This document shows, piece by piece, positions 37,258-45,429 of a stretch of DNA of 54,326 nucleotides (positions are counted from its first letter, which is position 1; every line of letters begins with the position of its first letter). Below the pieces are notes generated by a model, which saw only the letters and a program-made list of their open reading frames with translations, did no database searches and was not told the origin of the DNA. This DNA comes from Bacillus marinisedimentorum (lineage in GTDB: Bacteria > Bacillota > Bacilli > Bacillales > Bacillaceae_O). The translations under genes were made by a program, and so were the position numbers. The stretch lies in NCBI RefSeq assembly GCF_001644195.2, contig NZ_LWBL02000068.1:1-54326 (forward strand), given 5' to 3'.

Positions 37258-37302
37258 ATGAACAGCATAACATCCCTTTTGGGAGTGGAATCAGCCTGTT
37301 AA
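37258..37302 (+). pseudogene. Truncated 14-codon frame behind the orphan promoter
   Basis: AAGGAG is followed at a short spacing by an ATG and 14 codons ending in TAA. With the operator-promoter upstream and a terminator-like hairpin at 37557-37586, this looks like the remnant of a deleted or decayed transcription unit, or a leader peptide. The 37303-37556 stretch shows no open frame of note. Confidence 0.35.
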
Positions 37303-37556
37303 TTTGCACAGCACTTCGTGTTAATTACTGTGTTAATTGACATCCAATTGAAAATAGGATTGTAGTGAAAATGGACAACGTTTGTTCCTTTTTGAGAATA
37401 AGGATGTTGTATCTGATTGGATTTAATCGAATGCCTGCAACGGAAATGAACTGGCAAGGTGCAGGAAGGACGGGGATGAAACTCAGGGCAGGAGCATAAT
37501 GGATTTCAGGCTGGAATAGCCAGAGCAGCCCAAAAACCGAATATCAGGCATTTAGC

Positions 37557-37586
37557 AGCCCCCTGAAACATATTTCGGGGGGCTTT
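37557..37586 (+). terminator. Terminator-like hairpin of the decayed unit
   Basis: A 12-pair stem AGCCCCCTGAAA/TTTCGGGGGGCT (one T-G pair) with loop CATA; only a short T-run follows. Confidence 0.55.
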
Positions 37587-37636
37587 CTGATCCGTTTCAT
37601 CTTACTGACAACGGCCCATTAGATTGTTTGTATGTT

Positions 37637-38677
37637 TTATAGCTGAGGATCAGCTGTTACACCAAGAACAGCTGCCCGAATGGCTTCCAGGTTTTCCAGT
37701 GCGGCAAGTTCATCGGCCGGGCCTGATACGACTACACCCAGAACGTTTACGTTCTCTGAAGAAAGTACGGTAGAATTGTTTGTCAAATGTCTGTGAATGC
37801 GTTCAAATTCACTATGGTATTTCCCATCCTTTCTGCTCAGGCCCTCCTCAATTGTCTCAATGAATATTTCTTCACTCTTCGCTGGATTTTCAGAAAAATG
37901 ATCAAAACCATAAAGCTCTGATCCCAATTCAGGTGTTGCCGGCAATGTGGCTTCTTCTCCTTCTCCAGGTTCAACCTCTTTCTTTTTAAAGCTTTCTTTG
38001 TTCGTATACGTATCAGCCCAATACCACTCGAGCTGAACTGTATCCGGAATGAAGCTCCGTATTTCATCGGGAGTATACATTCGATCAAATGAAACTGCCA
38101 TTTCTACCAGTGTGTCTTCCGGCAGTTCATTTAGCCGCTTCATGTCATTTCTGATAAAGTCATATTCTCCTTCCGGATGGTAAAATTCCATAATTCTTTG
38201 TTTCGTTTCCCGATCATAGCTCCTCTGCCGGCCATCCGTTTTATCAGGCATTTGAATCGGCGAGTGGTCGCCCGTTAACCTGCTGACACCGCCGAATAGG
38301 CTATAGGTGACAACCTGATCACTCCAGTCGACCGGGATTCCACCAATCTCTTTATACCGGTCAACGAATAAAATGCCTTCCAGGAAGCCATTCCCCATGC
38401 TCTGAACTCCCAATTGCTCCACATTTGGGCTTGTGATCCGGCTGAACAACTCCATATCATGCATAGCGCTTTCCTCGTTGGACCTCATCAAAAACAGCCA
38501 CAGGAAGCTTATTATGATGAAGACGAATACCACGGCGGCCATGGAAATGAGCACATTGCGGATGATTGTTCTCCTTTTTGCCTTTTTTACTGCGCTTCCC
38601 AAAGAGGCAGAAGTTTTGTTATCTTCAAAAAGCTCATTAAGCCCTTGCTCTTTCACACTCTCGTTATGATTCTTCAT
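37637..38677 (-). CDS. Membrane anti-sigma factor with Sigma_reg C-terminal domain
   Basis: 346 aa. A cytosolic N-terminus (about 1-40) is followed by one transmembrane helix (VLISMAAVVFVFIIISFLWLFLM, about 42-64) and a large external domain ending VNVLGVVVSGPADELAAL. This layout fits the anti-sigma regulators found beside ECF sigma genes in Bacillus. It overlaps the sigma gene by 14 bp, as expected for a coupled sigma/anti-sigma pair. The inducing signal is unknown. Confidence 0.8.
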   Translation of the reverse strand: MKNHNESVKEQGLNELFEDNKTSASLGSAVKKAKRRTIIRNVLISMAAVVFVFIIISFLWLFLMRSNEESAMHDMELFSRITSPNVEQLGVQSMGNGFLEGILFVDRYKEIGGIPVDWSDQVVTYSLFGGVSRLTGDHSPIQMPDKTDGRQRSYDRETKQRIMEFYHPEGEYDFIRNDMKRLNELPEDTLVEMAVSFDRMYTPDEIRSFIPDTVQLEWYWADTYTNKESFKKKEVEPGEGEEATLPATPELGSELYGFDHFSENPAKSEEIFIETIEEGLSRKDGKYHSEFERIHRHLTNNSTVLSSENVNVLGVVVSGPADELAALENLEAIRAAVLGVTADPQL

Positions 38678-39179
38678 TTATTATTTGCTCCTTCCGATAT
38701 AATTCCTTAAAGGATTGCCGGGCCCTGAATAAATATGTCTTTAACGTGCCCGGATTCAAATCCAGCATTTCTGCGATTTCCTGATAACTTAGTTCCAGCT
38801 CATATTTCAAAAGCAGCAATTGCTTATATAAGGGAGCCATTTGATTCAGGACGACCTGGATTTCTTTTTTCATTTCACTTTGCTGTACATAGCCTTCCGG
38901 CAGCGGCGCCTCATCTGCCAGTTCAAAATGTTCAAAAGAGACACTGATTTGTTTTTTCTGTTTCCGGCATAAATCGTAATACTGATTGACAGCCACCCGG
39001 AAAAGCCAGCTAAATGCTTTATCCGGTTCGATCGAATCGATGTATAAATAAAATTTATATAATGATTCCTGTATGACATCTTCCGCATCCTGAGGGCCAG
39101 CTCCGATCTTAATTAAATACTTAAAAATGATTTCCACTTTTTCTTGCAAGAGATGCTGCAGATCTGCTTCAAAATCCAA
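38664..39179 (-). CDS. ECF RNA polymerase sigma factor
   Basis: 171 aa. Region 2 includes GAGPQDAEDVIQESLYKFYLYI and FSWLFRVAVNQYYDLCRK; region 4 includes LLLLKYELELSYQEIAEMLDLNPGTLKTYLFRAR. Its target promoters cannot be told. A possible autoregulatory element with CGTC lies about 35 bp upstream but is weak. It overlaps the anti-sigma gene downstream. Confidence 0.88.
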   Translation of the reverse strand: MDFEADLQHLLQEKVEIIFKYLIKIGAGPQDAEDVIQESLYKFYLYIDSIEPDKAFSWLFRVAVNQYYDLCRKQKKQISVSFEHFELADEAPLPEGYVQQSEMKKEIQVVLNQMAPLYKQLLLLKYELELSYQEIAEMLDLNPGTLKTYLFRARQSFKELYRKEQIINEES

Positions 39180-39290
39180 TAACTCCCCTCCTTTCCAGTT
39201 ATAAGACGTTTCACTCCATAAAAAGTGAACATGGATTTTATAATTTTTAATAGAATGTTATATGCCTGAACCCTGATGAGGCATTATAAC

Positions 39291-39324
39291 AAGAAAAAGA
39301 GCAGCCGCGTATTGGCGGCTGCTC
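39291..39324 (-). terminator. Terminator downstream of the AT-rich membrane-protein block
   Basis: GAGCAGCCGC/GCGGCTGCTC, 10-bp stem with TTTTTCTT on the minus strand. A further AT-rich hairpin (about 39368-39409) precedes it without a T-run. Confidence 0.8.
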
Positions 39325-39455
39325 AAGGTAAACATCCGAGTTTATTCTTCATAGGAAAATTTTAATAACACAAATAACCACTCCCTATACTTTATAGGAA
39401 GTGGTTATTAGTATTGATATAAATTATATTCATGACCATTTCTCAAGTGTACGGC

Positions 39456-39602
39456 TCAAACACCGTACATCATGCCGAACATGTCAGGTCCGGCACCACC
39501 TTTTTCTTTTGGCTAGTCGGGAACATAGCCAAAACGGATTCTGCGTGCTGGTACGAGGTAATTCGCTGCTCAACGAAACCCATTGCAAATGGTGCAAGTC
39601 GC
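39456..39602 (-). pseudogene. Possible frameshifted gene 3' remnant
   Basis: After the stop of the DUF5692-like gene the minus strand reads MGFVEQRITSYQHAESVLAM in one frame and, after a one-base shift near 39510, GAGPDMFGMMYGV and a stop. Each part looks protein-like, and together they suggest the C-terminus of a decayed gene. I cannot name it. Hairpins in the same stretch leave a structured-RNA reading open. Confidence 0.3.
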
Positions 39603-40547
39603 CTATACCGCTACGCTATTATCTTCCAGAATGTCTTGATAAGCTTTAGTTTCAGCATATATCTCATCCTTAAGTGGATTGAGTTTATACTTGCGAATTC
39701 TGTAAAACTGATAAGCGACTAATGCTATATTGGATAATAGGGCCAATAAGCTTACGATGAAAAATGCTTTCGGATTATGTGTTGTAGGTACTGGTGCGAT
39801 TCGATCCGCAAATGTTGGGACGGTCATGATAAACATGATCCACAGAGCAAGCGTATGTGCCCGGTGCTGCAGCCATGCACCTTTTTTGATGAAAAAAGTA
39901 GGGATGGTACAAGCAAGTAATAACGCTAACCCACTATAAAATGAGTGATCTGAAATACAATTATACGTATAAGCAAAGTTCCACAAATCATAGGCAATAA
40001 TCCATGGCCAAATCATATCTGGCCAGATCATGTCTTTAGATTTGTCTTTAGAAATATAAATGCCAGCCCACCCACAGATAGCAATAATATTTAGTAATCC
40101 TGCTAGACCATTCATAATATTCCATGGTCCTGACATGACCCAGAGGTTATCTATATATGCCCCTTCCCAAGCACCATACATAAATACTTGAAAGTCACGT
40201 ATACAAGCCTCCAGAATATTCAGTGCTAAAATACCAGGTGGAAACCATAGCACCCACTTCTTTTTAGCAAGAGACGGATAATACCGAATAGCCATAAACC
40301 CTAAACAGCCAGCGAGGGCGGAATATGTCTTGACCCAGTTAAACCAGGTACCCGTACCATATTCGTTGCCTGGAGCAGCAGTTGTAGGCCAAACAAAAAT
40401 CGTCAGGACTACAGGTGCAATTAGAAATAGAACAATTCCACCCCATTTTGTAGTCCGACTAAATTCGTTAAAAGCCATTAAAGCAATTAAAACAAAAAGC
40501 CAAATACCCCACCCCATAAAACCTGTAGATTCATATAACAGGCCCAT
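39603..40547 (-). CDS. Polytopic membrane protein, DUF5692-like (paralogue 1)
   Basis: 314 aa with about nine hydrophobic segments, from MGLLYESTGFMGWGIWLF. Key stretches are LNILEACIRDFQVF, WNFAYTYNCISDHSFYSG and KKGAWLQHRAHTLALW. I think it belongs to the uncharacterised DUF5692 family, from memory only. It shares aligned features with the gene upstream (LNI-EA---D; a long W...N...F segment; a conserved R-x-YTLA/HTLA helix), so they are probably paralogues. A short internal duplication, DMIWPDMIWP, is present. AAGGAGGG precedes the ATG at 40547. Confidence 0.65.
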   Translation of the reverse strand: MGLLYESTGFMGWGIWLFVLIALMAFNEFSRTTKWGGIVLFLIAPVVLTIFVWPTTAAPGNEYGTGTWFNWVKTYSALAGCLGFMAIRYYPSLAKKKWVLWFPPGILALNILEACIRDFQVFMYGAWEGAYIDNLWVMSGPWNIMNGLAGLLNIIAICGWAGIYISKDKSKDMIWPDMIWPWIIAYDLWNFAYTYNCISDHSFYSGLALLLACTIPTFFIKKGAWLQHRAHTLALWIMFIMTVPTFADRIAPVPTTHNPKAFFIVSLLALLSNIALVAYQFYRIRKYKLNPLKDEIYAETKAYQDILEDNSVAV

Positions 40548-40630
40548 TATCCTTCCCTCCTTAACCATTTGTTTGCTCAATATTGAACAAGATTGTCTAT
40601 CCTTAGGGCTGCGTGAGTTTTTAATACAGG

Positions 40631-41449
40631 TTATGCTGATTTCAAACGTTTAAAGCTATATTGCGCTTTATCATTGTGCAGTTGCCACATATGCCAGAAT
40701 ACGTAAGGGACGATAATCACGAAGTTAATAATCCCCCATACTTTCAGGACTTCTGGGTTGAACCATGAAGTGGAGTCCATAACTTTTGGAAAAACATCAA
40801 AACAAGCTCTTAACAACAGATGGGCAGCTAATGTATATACACGGGCAGTAATATATAACTCAGGTCGTTTCTTGATGACCGGATACAACTCAGCCGCTAA
40901 CAGAATGCATACAGAGCTGGCGAAATACATTGGAGATTCGGCATAAACAAAACAAGCGTTCCAAGAGGTATAAATTAAGTTCCATGAAGCCGTTGTATAG
41001 GCCACTAAATCCCCATAGGAGGCTGTTGTGATCTTCCAGAATTTTGGCGCAAAAGGAATCGTTACACAAAGCAGGAAACCACAGGCTGCATTAAAATAGT
41101 TTCCAAGCGTGACATCTTTCATTGTTGCTTCTGCTATGTTGAGGAAAAGGATGGCGTAAAAGAACCACAGAAACTCATCTTTTTTCAGAAAATCCCATAC
41201 ACGGCCTTTTTTATTTTCATAGACAGCAATTCGCGAGAATCCAACAATAATCGTAGGAACGATTACACTTAATATTTTTGCCCAGCGAAACCAACCGTCG
41301 ACATTCCCCATTAACCAAAGAGGGAATGTTAAAAGAGATAAAAGCCAAAAATATGCAGAAAGCTTGTAATGCTTACGAAAAAAGACAATAATACCTAACA
41401 AAAGCGCCAAATAGATTGGCATAGATATTACATGTGGCCAAATAACCAT
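40631..41449 (-). CDS. Polytopic membrane protein, DUF5692-like (paralogue 2)
   Basis: 272 aa, about eight hydrophobic segments. Matching landmarks to the downstream gene are LNIAEATMKD, ASWNLIYTSWNACFVYAESPMYF and ITARVYTLAAHLL. Function unknown; the shape suggests a small-molecule transporter or sensor. GGGTGA lies five bases before the ATG at 41449. It is the first gene after a TetR-type operator, 83 bp upstream of its paralogue. Confidence 0.65.
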   Translation of the reverse strand: MVIWPHVISMPIYLALLLGIIVFFRKHYKLSAYFWLLSLLTFPLWLMGNVDGWFRWAKILSVIVPTIIVGFSRIAVYENKKGRVWDFLKKDEFLWFFYAILFLNIAEATMKDVTLGNYFNAACGFLLCVTIPFAPKFWKITTASYGDLVAYTTASWNLIYTSWNACFVYAESPMYFASSVCILLAAELYPVIKKRPELYITARVYTLAAHLLLRACFDVFPKVMDSTSWFNPEVLKVWGIINFVIIVPYVFWHMWQLHNDKAQYSFKRLKSA

Positions 41450-41475
41450 TTTCCTCACCCTTTTTTCTTATTTAA

Positions 41476-41530
41476 CAAACCGAACGTTCGTTATGTTTAT
41501 AGTATAATTCTACCACCCAAGAATAGTCAA
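41476..41530 (-). promoter_or_regulatory. Promoter with TetR-type operator between divergent genes
   Basis: Minus-strand TTGACT (41525-41530), 18-bp spacer, TATACT (41501-41506), then the palindrome CGAACGTTCG (41481-41490) near the expected transcription start. A repressor there would block the two membrane-protein genes; the divergent TetR gene is the obvious candidate. Confidence 0.65.
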
Positions 41531-41606
41531 TGTGATTTTTTTCACAAATCAAAATTTAATTTGTTTACCTTGGTGTGGTATTCTTAACCTGGTAAGGGGG
41601 ATTTGT

Positions 41607-42203
41607 ATGAAAGTGGATGGGAAATCAAAAATACTTGCAGCGGCAAGGAAAGTTATAACCCAGCACGGTTCTAATCGCGCGACGGTAAGAGCGATAGCTG
41701 AGGAAGCTGGCATGAGTACAGGGGCAATTTATCATTATTATAAGAATAAAGACGACATTTTATATGACCTTCTAGATGAAAGTCTCTCAGATTCCACACG
41801 TATCGCAAAAGGAATTGCTACACACAAGTTAAGAAGAGACAAGGTTAAAGAAGAAGTTGTGCAAAAAACGGAAGAACGATTAAAAAAAGATGCCGAAAAT
41901 CGTTTACAATATCACTTTGCACACGAAATATTATTAGGCAATAAAGAATTACAGCTAAAATTCAAGGAAAAATATAAAGAATGGAACCTTCGAATTGAAG
42001 AAATATTAATAAACTTGTACGGACTTGACGATACACCATTGAATAAGGCATTGACCTCATGGTTATTAGGGGCAGTAGATGGAGTGATATTACAATACCT
42101 TCTAGAGGTTAATGATAACGATGTTGAAGACATGATGGAGATATTCGAACTGTTATTAGAAAAAGGCTTGCCAACATTTATTCAACTACTTAACGAAAGA
42201 TAA
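41607..42203 (+). CDS. TetR-family transcriptional regulator
   Basis: 198 aa. The N-terminal helix-turn-helix reads TVRAIAEEAGMSTGAIYHYYKNKDDIL (about 25-51). The ligand domain has no family that I can place. AAGGGGG stands six bases before the ATG at 41607. Its divergence from the two paralogous membrane genes, with a palindrome between, suggests local repression relieved by a compound those proteins handle. Confidence 0.88.
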   Translation: MKVDGKSKILAAARKVITQHGSNRATVRAIAEEAGMSTGAIYHYYKNKDDILYDLLDESLSDSTRIAKGIATHKLRRDKVKEEVVQKTEERLKKDAENRLQYHFAHEILLGNKELQLKFKEKYKEWNLRIEEILINLYGLDDTPLNKALTSWLLGAVDGVILQYLLEVNDNDVEDMMEIFELLLEKGLPTFIQLLNER

Positions 42204-42230
42204 CATTTCGGGACACCACACACAAAAAAA

Positions 42231-42671
42231 GCGCAAGACGCCTGCTTAGCGGCGTGCACCGAAGACCTTTTCAGGATCGCATAGCTCGTTTCGTTCCCTT
42301 TTTGGTGCTCCGAAGGCCTTTTCGGGAACGCATAGCTTGATTCGTTCCCTTTTTGGTGCTCCGAAGGCCTTTTCGGGAACGCATAGCTTGATTCGTTCCC
42401 TTTTTGGTCCTCCGAAGGCCTTTTCAGTAACGCATAGATCGATTCGTTCCCTTTTTGGTGCTCCGAAAGCCTTTTCGGGAACGCATAGCTCGTTTCGTTC
42501 CTTTTTTGGTGCTCCGAAGGCCTTTTCAGTAACGCATAGATCGTTTCGTTCCTTTTTTGGTGCTCCGAAGGCCTTTTCGGGAACGCATAGGCGTTAGCGG
42601 GGATTCCTGCAGGAAAGCGGTTTTCTCTTCCCAGGGGATCACGGCTTTGGGCGATAGCAGCTGGCGCCTGG
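42231..42671 (+). repeat. Structured interspersed repeat, copy A (interrupted by a tandem array)
   Basis: The 5' arm (GACGCCTGCTTAGCGGCG at 42238-42255) and the 3' arm (GATAGCAGCTGGCGCCTGG at 42653-42671) match the two ends of the repeat at 52453-52567. Between them, where the intact copy continues GCATAAGC, lies the 51-bp tandem array. Confidence 0.65.
42254..42594 (+). repeat. Tandem array of seven 51-bp units
   Basis: CCGAAG recurs with its CGAAG at 42260, 42311, 42362, 42413, 42464, 42515 and 42566, exactly 51 bp apart. Units alternate between TTTTCGGGAACGCATAGC and TTTTCAGTAACGCATAGA variants. Because 51 is divisible by three, one plus-strand frame stays open throughout and would encode a 17-residue repeat (RSLFGAPKAFSGTHS-like). 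There is no ribosome site or ATG start, so translation is doubtful. Confidence 0.85.
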
Positions 42672-42798
42672 AACTAGACACTAATCTTACTTGATAAACT
42701 TATACTTTCTAACCTTATAAAGAAAACTCGCCGATTGGCGGGCCTTTAGGCGAAGGCAGAGGCGTAGTTGCCCTTATCTATATTCTTAAAATTGGCCA

Positions 42799-42832
42799 CT
42801 GCGTCGAAACACTTCTTTGCTGACAATTTATA
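42799..42832. repeat. 34-bp interspersed repeat, copy 2
   Basis: Begins CTGCGTCGAAACAC; 32 of 34 bases match the copy at 20824-20857. It again lies just past a leftward terminator. Apart from this and the terminators, nothing is seen between 42680 and 43133. Confidence 0.6.
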
Positions 42833-42845
42833 CTGTCCTATACGG

Positions 42846-42885
42846 CGAAAAAAGAGGTTCTCCAACACAATGGAAAACCTCTTTA
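42846..42885 (-). terminator. Second terminator downstream of glmS
   Basis: AAAGAGGTT/AACCTCTTT stem extended by TCCA/TGGA, with TTTTTTCG on the minus strand. Confidence 0.7.
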
Positions 42886-43035
42886 ATCATTATGCCAATT
42901 AACGAACGGAGACTTTTCAGACACCATGGTATGAGATTAGTGCGAAATCAACATTTCTTAATTGTGGTAATTTGGGTATACCGCTAAAGTTTTGATATCA
43001 ATTGGATCACAAACCATACCGGCAATCACTCATAA

Positions 43036-43070
43036 TATAAAAGAGCAGTCATATTCATATGACTGCTCAA
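43036..43070 (-). terminator. Terminator of glmS
   Basis: GAGCAGTCATAT/ATATGACTGCTC, 12-bp perfect stem, then TCTTTTAT on the minus strand, about 65 bp after the glmS stop. Confidence 0.85.
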
Positions 43071-43133
43071 AAGTAACATCCAGGATTCTTTACCAACCTT
43101 CATGTTGGTAACATTATTTTATGGCTAATTCTA

Positions 43134-44939
43134 TTATTCCACCGTTACCGACTTTGCCAGATTGCGAGGCTTATCAACATCACAATCACGGTGCAGCGCT
43201 GCATAATACGAAATCAGCTGCAGCGGAATGACACTGACAAGCGGTGTCATCAGTGGATGGACGGCTTCGATGACAAGTGTGTCGTCCTCTTCCTCCATGC
43301 CTTTCATGCTGATGACGCAAGGGTAAGCGCCGCGTGCTGCCACTTCTTTGACGTTTCCGCGGATGCTCAGGTTGACCGGTTCCTGTGTCGCAAGCGCGAT
43401 GACCGGTGTGCCTTCTTCAATCAGGGCGATCGTTCCGTGCTTGAGTTCCCCGCCGGCGAATCCTTCCGCCTGGATATAGGAAATCTCTTTAAGCTTAAGC
43501 GCCCCTTCAAGAGACACATAGTAATCGCTCGCACGGCCGATGAAGAAGCAGTTGCGGGTAACGGATAAGAATTCACGCGCAATCTCTTCCATCCGCTCCT
43601 TCTGGTCTGTCAGAGCTTCCATTGCATTAGCGACAATGCCCAGTTCCTGAATCGGATCGAAATCAAGTTCAATGCCTTTCGTGCGGGCAGCATCTACAGC
43701 AAGGATTGCCTGTACTGCCATCTGTGCTGTATAGGCTTTTGTTGACGCAACTGCGATTTCAGGACCGGCATGCAGATGAAGCGTGTAATCCGCTTCCCGT
43801 GAAAGCGTGGACCCCGGCACGTTTGTAATGGTAAGGGCACGATGGCCAAGCTCTTTGATCTGTACAAGCACTGCGCGGCTGTCCGCTGTTTCTCCGCTCT
43901 GGGAAATAAATACGAATAACGGCTTTTCACTCAACAGCGGCATGTTATAGGAAAACTCACTTGCAACATGCACTTCAGTTGGAATCTTGGCGAACTTTTC
44001 AAGGAATTGCTTGCCAATCAAGCCGGCATGGTAGCTGGTTCCGGCAGCGATAATATAAATCCGGTCGGTATCCTGCACCGCCTGGCGGATATCTTCATCC
44101 AGCTTCAGGTCGCCGTTTTCATCCTGGTACTCCTGGATGATTTTCCGGATGACAAGCGGCTGCTCATCGATTTCCTTCAGCATATAATGCGGATATGTCC
44201 CTTTTTCAATATCGCTTGCATCAAGCTCGGCTGTGTAAGGTTCCCGTTTGACCTCTTCGCCGTCAAGGTTCGTGATTTTTACACTGTCACGCGTCACGAC
44301 AACCACTTCTTTATCCATCAGCTCAACGAATTGATCCGTCACCTGAATCATAGCCATGGCATCGGAAGCGACGACATTGAAGCCTTCATCACCAAGACCG
44401 ACAAGAAGCGGGCTCTTATTTTTTGCCACATAAATGGTGTCCTTATTTTCATTGTCCATCAACGCAAGCGCATAGGATCCCTTTAGTTCGCGAAGCGTTT
44501 TGCGGAACGCGTTTTCCACCGTTTCGCCGGCTTGCACAAGCTTTTCGATCAGCTGAACAATTACCTCTGTATCCGTATCACTTTTAAGCTCCACTTCCTG
44601 CATATGCTCCCGTTTAAGGGCAGTGAAATTTTCAATGACACCATTATGGACAATGGTGAAACGTTCCGATGTGCTCTGGTGCGGATGGGCGTTCACTTTG
44701 CTTGGCGGTCCGTGCGTTGCCCAGCGTGTATGTCCGATGCCTGAAGTTGCCTCGATGCCGTTATTCACACTTTCGCGCAAGTCGGCGATTCGGCCTTTTT
44801 CTTTGAAAAGGTGCATTCCGCTTTCGTTGGCAATCGCGATGCCGGCAGAATCATATCCCCGGTATTCGAGTTTTTGCAGCCCGTTCAATAAAATTCCTTT
44901 TGCATCTTCGTTTCCGATATAACCTACAATTCCACACAT
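43134..44939 (-). CDS. glmS: Glutamine-fructose-6-phosphate aminotransferase
   Basis: 601 aa. The Cys nucleophile follows Met1 (MCGIVGYIG); the glutaminase half has RWATHG and HNGVIEN. Two SIS domains (about 285-420 and 455-590) include [18 protein letters not shown] and the C-terminal KSVTVE. It makes glucosamine-6-phosphate, the first step to UDP-GlcNAc for peptidoglycan. Expression is controlled by the glmS ribozyme in its leader. glmM lies upstream in the same direction with a weak hairpin between, so glmS probably has its own promoter. Confidence 0.97.
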   Translation of the reverse strand: MCGIVGYIGNEDAKGILLNGLQKLEYRGYDSAGIAIANESGMHLFKEKGRIADLRESVNNGIEATSGIGHTRWATHGPPSKVNAHPHQSTSERFTIVHNGVIENFTALKREHMQEVELKSDTDTEVIVQLIEKLVQAGETVENAFRKTLRELKGSYALALMDNENKDTIYVAKNKSPLLVGLGDEGFNVVASDAMAMIQVTDQFVELMDKEVVVVTRDSVKITNLDGEEVKREPYTAELDASDIEKGTYPHYMLKEIDEQPLVIRKIIQEYQDENGDLKLDEDIRQAVQDTDRIYIIAAGTSYHAGLIGKQFLEKFAKIPTEVHVASEFSYNMPLLSEKPLFVFISQSGETADSRAVLVQIKELGHRALTITNVPGSTLSREADYTLHLHAGPEIAVASTKAYTAQMAVQAILAVDAARTKGIELDFDPIQELGIVANAMEALTDQKERMEEIAREFLSVTRNCFFIGRASDYYVSLEGALKLKEISYIQAEGFAGGELKHGTIALIEEGTPVIALATQEPVNLSIRGNVKEVAARGAYPCVISMKGMEEEDDTLVIEAVHPLMTPLVSVIPLQLISYYAALHRDCDVDKPRNLAKSVTVE

Positions 44940-45030
44940 AGTCTTAAATCTCTTCCCTTCCCGTACAGGGACAAGAAAGCGGGGCTCTCCTGCCCCTGGA
45001 TGTTTTATTCTGTCTTATTTTTCATCATAA

Positions 45031-45178
45031 TCCGGGCTTTGTGCAAAGAGTCGCCTCTTTGTTTTCCCCCTGGATTTAACGGCTGTGATGTTCAGCCGGG
45101 AGGCATCCGCCGAATACTCGATAAACCTCCTCCTCGTCAACTATCCGTTATTCCGATCAACAGATAGTCCAGGCGCTT
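45031..45178 (-). ncRNA. glmS: glmS ribozyme/riboswitch
   Basis: The minus strand begins AGCGCCTGGACTATCTG and continues GACGAGGAGGAGGTTTATCG, TCGGCGGATGCCTCCCGG, AACATCACAGCCGTTA and AAAGAGGCGACTCTTTG, the conserved order of this RNA. Glucosamine-6-phosphate triggers self-cleavage just 5' of GCGCC (between 45177 and 45176), leading to mRNA decay. The leader between the ribozyme and the glmS start has a small GGGGC/GCCCC hairpin. Confidence 0.95.
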
Positions 45179-45236
45179 TTAAAAAGACAGTCTTTGTTTC
45201 TATCCCCCTTTCTTTCCATGAATAAACAACGAAATA

Positions 45237-45266
45237 ATTTTACTAAACAAACAGTCTAACCGTCAA
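45237..45266 (-). promoter_or_regulatory. glmS promoter
   Basis: TTGACG (45261-45266), 18-bp spacer, TAAAAT (45237-45242) on the minus strand, about 55 bp before the ribozyme. Confidence 0.7.
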
Positions 45267-45429
45267 TCATTTTCTGGAATTGAAATACATCTGACATCTT
45301 TATCATATGGCTGATATCTCTTACACATTTAAACGGGTGAGCACTTGATGATGCAGTCTTCCACCTCCTTTATCATAATAAATATGCAAGAACAGAGCCC
45401 ATTGTGCCCCATTCTTGCATTTGTCTCGA

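Noticed and set aside
39430-39600. Group II intron or IS200/605-type RNA end
   Set aside because: Hairpins such as TGTACGG/CCGTACA are present, but no domain V or transposase sequence is recognisable; a decayed gene fits at least as well.
41532-41606. 25-codon extension of the TetR gene
   Set aside because: It overlaps the divergent promoter region and lacks a ribosome site; the TetR fold starts after the Met at 41607.
42254-42594. CRISPR-like appearance of the regularly spaced array
   Set aside because: The 51-bp units are similar along their whole length with no unique spacers, and there are no cas genes. It is a tandem repeat.
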